NCBI GenBank assembly: GCA_016715885.1
Contig: JADJXL010000024.1
Coordinates: forward strand, 62,001 to 126,000
DNA: 64,000 bases
Source of the DNA: Polyangiaceae bacterium
GTDB lineage: Bacteria > Myxococcota_A > Polyangia > Polyangiales > Polyangiaceae
Reading direction: 5' to 3'
Shown here in pieces: positions 18,256 to 27,125 of this stretch. Numbering within the stretch: position 1 is the stretch's first letter; each line of letters begins with the position of its first letter. The notes below the pieces were generated by a model. It was not told where the DNA came from and did no database searches. It was given only the letters and a program-made list of their open reading frames with translations. A program made the position numbers and the translations under genes.

Positions 18256-21200
18256 CCGCCCGCCTCCTCGTCGCCGTCTTCCGGTACGACCGCGGGCCTT
18301 CGACAAACATCGCGCGCATCACACCGCTCGCACATCGAGCTCGCAACGGGACGCGGTTCGATGTGACCCGCCCACAGTTGCAAAATCACGCGCCTCGCCG
18401 TTCTTGCAGCATCTTCGCGTTTGTCCGCAACCGCACGCCGATCACCCTCACGCGCAGGCGAAGCCTTGATCGCACCTCGTTTGTCCGCACCCAAATACAA
18501 CGCCTGGATTTCTTCCGCCCCCGTAGCACGCGCCGCAACGGCCGCATACAGAGGTAGTTGGAGGTGCAACGTTCCTTGCTCGGTTTGTCGGGGCACTTGT
18601 CCTGTCTTGTAGTCCACGACGCGTACCGCCTGCTTACCATCAGCCTTGTCGATGCGATCGATCTTGCCTTCAACGAACACGGGTCCTTCGGATCCAGGCA
18701 CTTCCGCCGTGCGCTCGTCGTCCCCATCCGCTGGGCGATCGAGCCGCAACGCGTCCCACACGCCACCCACCGAAGGCCCAAAGGGTTGTTCCGCGAATGC
18801 AAAGGAAAACCCTACTTCGCGAAGTCCATGCGCGACGAACCCCATCGCAACGTCGACTGCACCCATGAGCAGCTCGCGCCGCAGCGGCGTTGCTTCTGCA
18901 TCGGCCCCCACCGCGCGAATCGCCGCATCTCGCGCAGCTTGCAGCGCCCTGCGCACGTTCGTTCGACCGCCCGCCTCCCATGCCGCCTGAAATGCCGCCG
19001 CAGCCGCTGCATGCACATGCGTTCCACGCTCGCGAGGGTCCGCCGCTTCGAGAGCATCTTCGACTTTGCGCGTACGCCACACGCGACGGGCAAACCCGGC
19101 AAACGCGCAACTCGCCGCCTTTTCGATGTGCGTCACACCAATCGGCTTCGCGGGCAAACCTCCACCCACGCACGCTCGAACGTGCTCGGCCACCGCCGCG
19201 TCCACCGTTTCGATGCGCCCCGTGAACGGCCCCGCCGATGCACGCGGATCCAAGAAAAACGCAAGCCGTGACCGCTCGATCGCGACGCGATCAGCGATCA
19301 GCGGCGCAGGCAACGTCCCGGCCGACAGCGCAACCAGCTCGGAACCTCGCGCATCGATGCGTGAAGCTGCACGCGAAACACGCGACTGAGGCTCCACGCG
19401 TTCGGGCACACCCGCACGACGCGCACGCGCGATGATCGGATGCTCGACGCCGTTTTCCTCAGCGGCCGAAACCGAAAGCACCACTTGCCTCGCAGCGCCC
19501 ATGGCCCACGCCAGTTCGGAACGACGAACCCTGTCGCGTTCACGCGCCGATGGAGGCCGCGCGATGGGCGGAAGCGATGAGCGCAGCCTTTCACTGATGA
19601 GCGTCGCGTCCGATTCAGGGCCGTACGCGCCCGCGGACAAACCCGTCACGATGAGCATCTCGTGCCGAATTCCGCAAAGCTCCCCCGGCCGTGCAACGCG
19701 CACGGCACTTGCGCGACTTCCGCCACCATCGGCGCGTCCTTGCAGCGCCCCCGCACGCCGCACCTCGGCGTAAAACTCCGCGACCGTCGCGGGCGCACTG
19801 TCGTATCCAAGGATCGCGGCAGCATCGACGACGGCGCGCGCAGCATCTCGAATCGCACGCACCGCGGCTTGTCCTTCGCCAATTGCTTTGAGTGCAAGCG
19901 ATCGTCCACGCAAAGCTTCGACGCGAAGTGCCATCCCAAGCTCCAGAATGGATGGCATCCCAAGATCGAGTTTGTCGCAAAGCGCGCCGAAAGCGCTGCC
20001 GATCTCACCGCGGTTTTTCCCATTCGCAACGAGCGCAACGTCCGCGAGAAGCCGTTCGAGCGCCGCGGGCATCCATGCCTCGTCCGCATGTCCTCCCGTC
20101 GTGATCGTCGTGCGCAACCCTTCGACGAGCAGACTTCCCGTTCGATCGATCTCCACGGGAACATCACGCAGCCGATGCGCCAACAGTGCCGCTTTCGCCT
20201 CGGCGTCACGTTCGTGTCGTTCTTCGACCCAGAGCCCCGCATGCAATCCCGGCGCACGCAACAGATCGATCACGCGCTCGCGCGCAATCGGTCCCGCAGC
20301 AAGCGCGAGCAAACTCAGCGCCGCTCGACCTTCGGGAGATGCATCGGGCGATGGTCCTCGCGGTTCGTGAAAAGGAATTCGCGCATCACCAAGCGCTGCG
20401 CGCAAAGGATCCAGCGTCGCGTCATCCAAGGAAGGAACGACGATCGCGATGGTCTCGGGAGGAAGCCCACTCCCAAGCGCCGCGAGGATTTCCGCTGCAA
20501 CACCGCGCGCTTCGCCATCGGCACCACCTGCACGAAGCACCCGCCGAGCAGGAGTATCCGACAGCGTCGTCCAATCGATCGTCGGTCCATGCGTCGATTC
20601 GGACCAGCGTTTCTCGAGGATCGTGGCGACGTCACCGATCGCTTCTTCATCGCCTTCTGCGGGGGCAAACAGCGACGAACCCGCAAGAAGTGGCAGCTCG
20701 ACGACCAAACCCCGACCGCCTGCTTCACGCGCTCGACCATGCAGAGCTTCGAGCCACGACAGATCATCGGCTTCGAAACCGAGCATCCCGGAGACGGTGA
20801 TGTCGTGCGCGGACAAACCTTCGAGCAACGCATCACAAGGGCTACGCCTGAGCGCGCGTGACAGGACAAACCCACCGCCGCGCGAATCGACGAGGCTTCG
20901 AGTGGCCAGCAGTGCATCGGCTCGGCGCATGACTTCACCGAGCAGCGCGGCTTCCGATCCTTCGGCCCCAAACAAATGATCAGGTCGGCATCCCGCGCGG
21001 CGCAGCGTTCCGATGGCCGAGTCGACGACATTGGCAAAGGCCACGCGTTCGGCAGGCTCGTCGGGCAGCGTCACGCCTGCGATGGGTGCGGCTTCGAGCG
21101 CTGCGCGAACGACGAGCCTGGTCATCGCGCTCGTCGCCCAGCCCAGATCCGGCTCCATCATCGCGAGCGCGCCCTGGACGAAAGCCCGCAGAGTCCTCGC

Positions 21201-21342
21201 CCCGCGCCTGGATCCCCCGGGCAAGGCGAGCGCAATTTCGACGTGGCGATCGGTCGGAGCGAGAAACAGGGCGCGAGCGTTCTGGCAGTCACGGCCAGGC
21301 GCTGCAAGAGTTTTACGCTGCGGATTCCGGGGCGACGTTCAT
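18252..21342 (-). CDS. addB: AddB-like PD-(D/E)XK nuclease subunit (probable one-base frameshift at the 5' end)
   Basis: About 1030 residues. The C-terminal nuclease has GKIDRID, VRVVDYKTG and QLPLYAA. Four cysteines typical of the AddB iron-sulfur staple are present: one in KAASCAF and three in CERCDARDVC. The N-terminal region is a degenerate helicase-like scaffold without a convincing Walker A. The uninterrupted frame begins only at a TTG at 21224. Upstream in the same frame the residues RALFLAPTDRHVEIALAL look coding, and dropping one base in the CC/GGGG run at 21327-21332 joins them to an ATG at 21342 that overlaps the previous stop (ATGA), the spacing used by its neighbours. It is coupled to addA by another 4-base overlap. 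Confidence 0.8.
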
Positions 21343-21824
21343 TCCAGATGATCGATGTATTCCGCCGGCAAGCTCAGGCCAAGGTATGCCAAAGCTTCGC
21401 TGGCCTCCGTGAAGACGCCCACGGTCAATTCATCAACGCGCATATGTCGGGACACTTGGAGAACGCCGACCGCGGTCTGAACGATGATGGCAATTTTCTG
21501 AAAATCTCGAAGGAAGTGTTTTCGCAAGCGACCGAATTCAGCCTCGAATTCGGGATCGTTGCGTGCTGGTGCGCGGCGTGAATCGATGAACAGGACCGTC
21601 CGCTGGCGGGGAAGATGCGCAACGGCCTCGTCCAAGTCGTGGAACGTTTCGCGCAAAGCGTCGATGCTGGGATATTGCGTAGGAATGCGCGTGAGGACGA
21701 GCAATCGGCGGCCGAGGTCGTGTCGCAAGACCGCGTACGGATTGCGAAAGATTTCACGCGGGCCCATGCGAGTCGAAGGTACCCCTGTCACGTAATCACC
21801 TCGATGCGCTACAGGATCACGCAT
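21339..21824 (-). CDS. STAS-like small protein, first gene of the helicase-nuclease operon
   Basis: 161 residues from ATG 21824, chosen because GAGGAAAGG lies 7 bases upstream; a TTG at 21842 would add six residues. The fold pattern (LLVLTRIPTQYPSIDALRETF, TVLFIDSRRAPARNDPEFE, KIAIIVQTAVGVLQVSRHM, VGVFTEASEALAYL) resembles single-domain STAS/SEC14-like proteins of myxobacteria. The closing helix-strand pattern is typical of that group. There is no signal or membrane segment. It overlaps the inferred addB start by 4 bases, so it is translated together with the DNA-repair subunits. Its role there is unknown. Confidence 0.6.
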   Translation of the reverse strand: MRDPVAHRGDYVTGVPSTRMGPREIFRNPYAVLRHDLGRRLLVLTRIPTQYPSIDALRETFHDLDEAVAHLPRQRTVLFIDSRRAPARNDPEFEAEFGRLRKHFLRDFQKIAIIVQTAVGVLQVSRHMRVDELTVGVFTEASEALAYLGLSLPAEYIDHLE

Positions 21825-21921
21825 GTCCGCGCCTTTCCTCAACCGCTGCTACGCGGGACGGTACGTCCCCCCAGCACCTCGATGATACGACGCGTCGCAG
21901 CGTGAAGCCAGTCGAGCCGCC

Positions 21922-22620
21922 TCATAGAGCGGACACGGGCTGCACATTTGCCGGGCCTTCGTTGTAGGGATTGTTGACCCGCGGCGCAACGGGCGTGGTC
22001 ACCAGATCCTCGCCGTTTCGGTGGTGAATCAGTGGCAAGAGTACATCGGGGCGGTGTTCTTCAGGGTCGAGCCACGTTGCATACGAATCGCGAGATAAAA
22101 TGGCGGGCATTCGGTCGTGAATGGGCGCCACGATGGGATGCGGGTCGGTCGTGAGAATGGTGAATGTATCGAGCTCGACGGGTTGTCCATCGGACGCAAC
22201 GCCTTTCCATCGAGCCCAAAGTCCGGCGAATCCCATGGGTGCGTTGTCGCGGCGATGAATCCAATACGGCTGTTTTTTGCCCCCGGTCTTTTTCCACTCG
22301 AAAAAACCATCGGCGGGCACGATGCATCGCTTCGATTTGAAGCTCGACCGGAATGCAGGTTTTTCGGCAACCGTTTCACTGCGGGCATTGATCATGCGAT
22401 TGCCGATGGACACGTCATCGGCCCACGACGGCACGAGCCCCCAGCGAACGACATCCATTTTGGGCGGCGCAGCTTTTGCGAGCACTCGGACGATCGGGAC
22501 GTTTTGCGTGGGCGCAATGTTGAATCGCGCGGAGAGCTCGGGAATTTCGAGCTCGGGAATGCCAAACATGCTGGCGAGCAAATTCGGCGCGACGTTGGTC
22601 AGGGTATAACGTCCACACAT
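21922..22620 (-). CDS. SRAP/YedK-type abasic-site crosslinking protein
   Basis: 232 residues. The family hallmark MCGRY places the catalytic Cys at position 2, exposed after Met removal. NIAPTQNVPIV, VVRWGLVPSW, NARSETV (Asn78), DGFFEWKK (Glu108) and IHDRMPAIL (His168) are all present, so the HMCES/YedK active site is complete. These proteins form a thiazolidine crosslink with abasic sites in single-stranded DNA and shield them. It lies close to the AddAB-like operon on the same strand but is separated by 97 bases, so it may be transcribed separately. Confidence 0.92.
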   Translation of the reverse strand: MCGRYTLTNVAPNLLASMFGIPELEIPELSARFNIAPTQNVPIVRVLAKAAPPKMDVVRWGLVPSWADDVSIGNRMINARSETVAEKPAFRSSFKSKRCIVPADGFFEWKKTGGKKQPYWIHRRDNAPMGFAGLWARWKGVASDGQPVELDTFTILTTDPHPIVAPIHDRMPAILSRDSYATWLDPEEHRPDVLLPLIHHRNGEDLVTTPVAPRVNNPYNEGPANVQPVSAL

Positions 22621-22664
22621 GCTGGTCGGGAACTTACCACAATTTCAAACCATCGCCCAACGAC

Positions 22665-23987
22665 TCACTCGCGGCTTTGCCGAGCAGCCGAGCCGAAAAT
22701 GGCCTTCGCCATGAGGCTCGTTTCACCCTCGGCACGTTTGTCGTAAATGGTCGCACGAACCATACGTACGGCTTCATCTTTCGGTGCCGCGCGATAGGCC
22801 ATTTCGACGAGCTCCGTCGCCACGCGCAAGCTGCCCTGATTGGCAAGCACGAGCGCCCGTGCCGCAAGCTGCTCGGCGCCTCCCGCCATCTCCACGATCA
22901 CCCGCGCCAAGTCGGCTTCGCGCGCCGGCTTCAAATGCGCAGGATTGCCATCGTACCAGCCACCATAAAGCCGCCAAATGTTTCGCACGATGAATTCGGG
23001 ATCGTCATAGATGGGTCGCAGATACGGCCGTTCGAGCAGCCTTTTGTTCGGGACGACGCTCGCCAAAACCTCGTCGAGCGGGGCACCTTGATTCATGTAA
23101 TCGAGCGTTTGTCCCACGAGGTCTTCCAAGAGCGCTGCGGTATCCGTCAAGGCTTGCTTCACGCGATGCGCGCCGATTATCGGGGGGCCGTGCCCGGGAA
23201 ACAGTTTTTCCGCGCCGAGCTGATCCATTTTCCGCAATGCCGCCGCCCATTCACGCGGATACCGCTGCGCCTTTTGAGGATTACCACAATTCGGCGACGC
23301 CCAAATGAACAAATCACCCGTGCAAAGCGCCCGTTTTTCGGGAATGTACACCCACGTATGATCGTCGGTTTCCCCGAGGTCGTGATACAATTCGAAACGC
23401 ACGCCGCCAATTTCGAGGACGAAATCGTCGCGATACACCATGTCCGGATCACGAAACGAGTCCGGGAAAATCGGCGCAGGCAGATTGAATTGCCGCTGAT
23501 TGATGCGACCATTGTAGCCGTTCGTCAACAAATACCTGGCAAACCGAGCGCGCACATTTTCGTGCGCAATGACTTCGGGCAGCGGCAACCCCTTTGCCTT
23601 CGCTTCGGCATCGAATGCCAATATGCCAAACACGTGGTCCACATGGCCATGCGTATACACCGCCGCGCGCACGGGCGCCGCGGACATCTCACGCACCGCA
23701 GAATGCACCATACCCGCAAAAAAGGGACTCGACGTGTCAATGAGCACGAGACCATCCTTGGTCTCGACGACGGTCACGTTCGCAAATGCCGATACGAATC
23801 CAATCCCATCCCCCATGTCCTCATGACCGCCGAACGACATGGCCGGATGCACGTTGTAATCGCCCAGATCCCCGTTCCAAGCATTCTCGGCAAGGTCCCA
23901 TCGCGGTGACACGTCCCATCGAGTTTTTCTCTCCTCGATGCAAACTTCTATCAGCTTTCGACCTATCCGGAAGCACCTATTTCTCAC
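22665..23987 (-). CDS. Alkyl-sulfatase-like metallo-beta-lactamase-fold hydrolase
   Basis: 440 residues as written. The di-zinc motif is THGHVDH (H113, H115, D117, H118), with further ligand regions at LGETDDHTWVYIP, LCTGDLFIW and LFPGHGPP. After the lactamase domain come WRLYGGWYDGNPAHLKP and a helical C-terminus with LANQGSLRVATELVEMAYRAAP. This matches BDS1/SdsA1-type alkyl sulfatases, which hydrolyse sulfate esters and include a dimerisation helix bundle. Known SdsA1 enzymes are exported and longer; here no signal peptide is evident. The start is uncertain: a GTG at 23912 is possible. Confidence 0.8.
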   Translation of the reverse strand: MRNRCFRIGRKLIEVCIEERKTRWDVSPRWDLAENAWNGDLGDYNVHPAMSFGGHEDMGDGIGFVSAFANVTVVETKDGLVLIDTSSPFFAGMVHSAVREMSAAPVRAAVYTHGHVDHVFGILAFDAEAKAKGLPLPEVIAHENVRARFARYLLTNGYNGRINQRQFNLPAPIFPDSFRDPDMVYRDDFVLEIGGVRFELYHDLGETDDHTWVYIPEKRALCTGDLFIWASPNCGNPQKAQRYPREWAAALRKMDQLGAEKLFPGHGPPIIGAHRVKQALTDTAALLEDLVGQTLDYMNQGAPLDEVLASVVPNKRLLERPYLRPIYDDPEFIVRNIWRLYGGWYDGNPAHLKPAREADLARVIVEMAGGAEQLAARALVLANQGSLRVATELVEMAYRAAPKDEAVRMVRATIYDKRAEGETSLMAKAIFGSAARQSRE

Positions 23988-24071
23988 AAAACCGTTGGGA
24001 GTCGCCGCCCGTCGGCGCTAGCGTCCTTTCGATCTTCGATGCTGGGCCGATGTCCGAGCTCTTGCCATGTC

Positions 24072-27000
24072 GTGAAAAACGGCCTTCTCGGAATGGTCTC
24101 CGCGCTCGCGCTCGCATCGTGCTCGCCGACCGAGCAACCATCGAAGGTCGCGCCGCAACTCACGCGCCCTCCAGCAAGTGCGCGTCTGGATTTGCCGCCC
24201 GAAGGACCACCGCGGCTCTTTCACACCGCCATCGACGAAGCATTTTGGGTCAGTCACACGGCAGACCGCGATCGCCTGATCAGCAGCGGCGTGCGGCTCG
24301 AAGTGTCCCCAACGAACGGCGAGGTTTTCGCGGCTGCTTGGGACATCGATACCGAACTGAAGAGTGAGCCGCTCATCGGCGCATTGGAAGTCGCCCCGCA
24401 CCTGGGAGGTGGATTCGTTCATTGGAGCAGAAAAGAATTGTTTCGCTCCGAAACGTTCACTGGACCCCTGCGGCCCGTCGCGACCAAAAGCACGCTCGGA
24501 ACCGAAACCATTCGCGGCGCGCGTAACGGCCTCGATGGCGTCATCGTCTTCGGAGACAACTCGAACGCAAAACTCGTAGGAACGAAGGTCGAAGCACCGC
24601 CCTTCGTGGGCCTCGTGGATTTCGCCGCCCTGGACGACAAACGTGCCGTCCGCACGAACCTGCTCGGATCGGTCTACTCGACGATCGACGGCGGCAAAAC
24701 TTGGCGCGATGCATCTGGCACGGCCGGAATTTCGCTCAAGCAACTGCTCGTCGAACCCGACTCGCTCAGCGTGGCGACGTGGCAAGGAAGGCTGCGCCTG
24801 GGCGCCGACGGCGACTTCGGTCCACTCGAAACGGTGTTTGTCGGGGCACGCAGAGGATCGAATTATTCGACGATTTTTCGCGGATCGCGCGCCGAAAACA
24901 CGAATGCATGGTGGACCTGGCGTGAGATCGCTCCGGTTCAAGCTGCTGTGATAGGGGGAGCGCGCACGGACGAACGACATGCCGTGGCGTTTGCGACCGG
25001 CGCGATGGGCGAGGTGGATCTCGCGACGGCCGAGCTTTCCCGCTCGATCACCGATTGGCCTCAAGCGGGTTTGTCTTGCTCGGCCGTCGGTGGTTTTTCC
25101 GAGCCGCTCTTCATTTGCGGGTGGGACGTGTACCAGGGGTACGGCTCGTACGTGCTACGCGCCGAGCGCGGCAAGTGGCCTCCCGTGGTCGAGCGAGCCT
25201 TCAGTGACGACGGGTTCTACGTTGCCGACGAGCACGGCGCGTTGGGGTTTGTCGGCTCGTGCGGTTTGTCGCCACGGTACATGGACCCGAACGATTCGTC
25301 GCGCATGGAGATGGGCAACGAAATGAGCCGCATCACGCCGAAGTTTTGCGTGCGTCGCGGCCCAAACGACTGGATCGAACACGACGTCGACATCGAAGCC
25401 GACGAGCAGTTGCAGGCATGGGTTCCGAAGCGCGATGGCAATGCAGTGGCGCTCGTCATGAAAAACGAATCGGTGCTGCTGCCCGATCCGACGAACGATC
25501 CGAAGCGAGTGTCGACGCAAGGCGGCGTGCGAATCGTGCGAATTCCTCGAGAAGTCGGTGGGTTTTCCCTGGTACGACCCACGTGGAACCCGTACGGATC
25601 CATGGGTCGAGCGCCGGCAGGACCGCTCGTCGATCGCAGGCTGCATGCGCACGACGATGGGTCCGTTCAGGCGTGGTTTTCCGCGGCCAACAGCACCGAT
25701 CCGAGCGCTGGGCTTCACGCCGGCGTGGTCATCGACCGTCGTGGCAACATCACGATGTTTGCGCCTCCAGCGCGTGTCGTGACGATGATTGCTACGGGCA
25801 CGTATGGCTTGGCGCTGCTCGATGACGGAACGCTCGCCGAAACGCTCGATCACGGTCGCACGTATCGTTCTGGAGGTTCGTCGCCGCTGCCTTCCTCGGG
25901 CTTTGGAGGCTACTGCTCCGTGCTGGGATGCGTGATCGGGTCCATCACGCGCGTTGGATGGGGTACGCCTGCGACAAACCCTACGGTGCGCAGCGCAAGA
26001 CTCGACGCAGAAGCGCCGCCCTCCCCTGCTCTACGTCTCGAGTGCTCGCGCATGGGAACACCCGAGGTCGTCGATGACTCGTTGCTGCACAAAACATCGC
26101 GTCTTGCGTGGTTGACTGGGACGGGTGATGCGATCTCGCTCGTACGCGAAGTCGAAAACGTCCCCGATGCGCCGCCGCAACGCGCGCCCCACATCGACGG
26201 TGATCCGCCGGATGCCGTCGCACCTCGAGCGAAACCCGCGCGTCCCACGACGAGGACGCAATCGTTGCTTTTTCGAGCGCCGTTCGATCCGGACGCCCTG
26301 CCCAAACGCCTCGATGCGACGAGCTCGGAGCTCGACAACGTGCGTCGCTTGGGGGTGATCCCGCTGCTCGGCAAAGACGGCGACGTGGGGCTGCTCATCA
26401 TCTCGGACAAACACGAGCTCGTCGTGTCGGGCGAAGCGCTCACGCCGCTGCCACTTTTCGAAGCGCGCAGGTACATGCCCGACGACGGGCGTACGACACC
26501 AGGGTTGCTGCTGGCTCCGAATCAAGCGCTCATTTTGGGAGATATTCGACGCCGCATGGCGCTCGAGGAACATGGCATCGGGACGCAGCGCGCTCCGGTA
26601 TTCCTCGCGCAGGAGCGTGACTCGTCCTCCCGCAAGCCGATGGCTCTTGCACGGCGTGACGACGGCACGGTCGGGCTGGTCGTGTGGGAAGGTTCTCCGC
26701 CGCGCATTGCCGCAGTCTCGGAGCTCGATGGTACTGCACGAGCGTTTGGCGACTTCTCGCCGCTTGCATCGTGGACGACGGCAACGATGGGCGACGACCC
26801 GCGTTGCAAGAAAGAGCGCGGATGGAACGTCCTCGTCCCGCTCGATCCAACGTCATGGTTTGACGTCAAAGCAATTGCGGCCGCGGGCATCGAGCTCAGC
26901 GGGGTCGGATCGATGCTGGTTCGATGGAGCGCCGAGCGCTTGTGCATCGATGCGATCGATGTCGGTGTCGCGACACGCATGGGCTACGACTGGCGTTACG

Positions 27001-27125
27001 ACAATCACTTGGTGGTGCGCTTTCGGCCAAGCGGCAAGAAGCGTCGGGGCGGAGCGCTTCTCGCCGAAGGAACGCGCCGGCCCATCGACTGTCGATTGAC
27101 AACGGCCGAGGTTTCGGGGCCATGA
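24072..27125 (+). CDS. Large beta-propeller-like lipoprotein, first of a tandem triplet
   Basis: About 1017 residues from a GTG at 24072, which gives a clean lipoprotein signal (KNGLLGMVSALALASC, lipobox LASC); an ATG at 24039 would bury it. The mature part is a long beta-rich chain. It contains sialidase/BNR-like Asp-box stretches (STIDGGKTWRDAS, ETLDHGRTYRSG), the sequence GALGFVGSCGLSP, an arginine-glycine-tryptophan motif TRVGWG, and near the end RWSAERLCIDAID. These landmarks recur in order in the two following genes. No catalytic set was recognised; it is probably a surface-exposed binding or scaffold protein. It overlaps the next gene as ATGA. Confidence 0.7.
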   Translation: MKNGLLGMVSALALASCSPTEQPSKVAPQLTRPPASARLDLPPEGPPRLFHTAIDEAFWVSHTADRDRLISSGVRLEVSPTNGEVFAAAWDIDTELKSEPLIGALEVAPHLGGGFVHWSRKELFRSETFTGPLRPVATKSTLGTETIRGARNGLDGVIVFGDNSNAKLVGTKVEAPPFVGLVDFAALDDKRAVRTNLLGSVYSTIDGGKTWRDASGTAGISLKQLLVEPDSLSVATWQGRLRLGADGDFGPLETVFVGARRGSNYSTIFRGSRAENTNAWWTWREIAPVQAAVIGGARTDERHAVAFATGAMGEVDLATAELSRSITDWPQAGLSCSAVGGFSEPLFICGWDVYQGYGSYVLRAERGKWPPVVERAFSDDGFYVADEHGALGFVGSCGLSPRYMDPNDSSRMEMGNEMSRITPKFCVRRGPNDWIEHDVDIEADEQLQAWVPKRDGNAVALVMKNESVLLPDPTNDPKRVSTQGGVRIVRIPREVGGFSLVRPTWNPYGSMGRAPAGPLVDRRLHAHDDGSVQAWFSAANSTDPSAGLHAGVVIDRRGNITMFAPPARVVTMIATGTYGLALLDDGTLAETLDHGRTYRSGGSSPLPSSGFGGYCSVLGCVIGSITRVGWGTPATNPTVRSARLDAEAPPSPALRLECSRMGTPEVVDDSLLHKTSRLAWLTGTGDAISLVREVENVPDAPPQRAPHIDGDPPDAVAPRAKPARPTTRTQSLLFRAPFDPDALPKRLDATSSELDNVRRLGVIPLLGKDGDVGLLIISDKHELVVSGEALTPLPLFEARRYMPDDGRTTPGLLLAPNQALILGDIRRRMALEEHGIGTQRAPVFLAQERDSSSRKPMALARRDDGTVGLVVWEGSPPRIAAVSELDGTARAFGDFSPLASWTTATMGDDPRCKKERGWNVLVPLDPTSWFDVKAIAAAGIELSGVGSMLVRWSAERLCIDAIDVGVATRMGYDWRYDNHLVVRFRPSGKKRRGGALLAEGTRRPIDCRLTTAEVSGP

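Noticed and set aside
19662..20861. 399-codon plus-strand ORF opposite addB
   Set aside because: Arg-rich shadow of the minus-strand gene with no family pattern.
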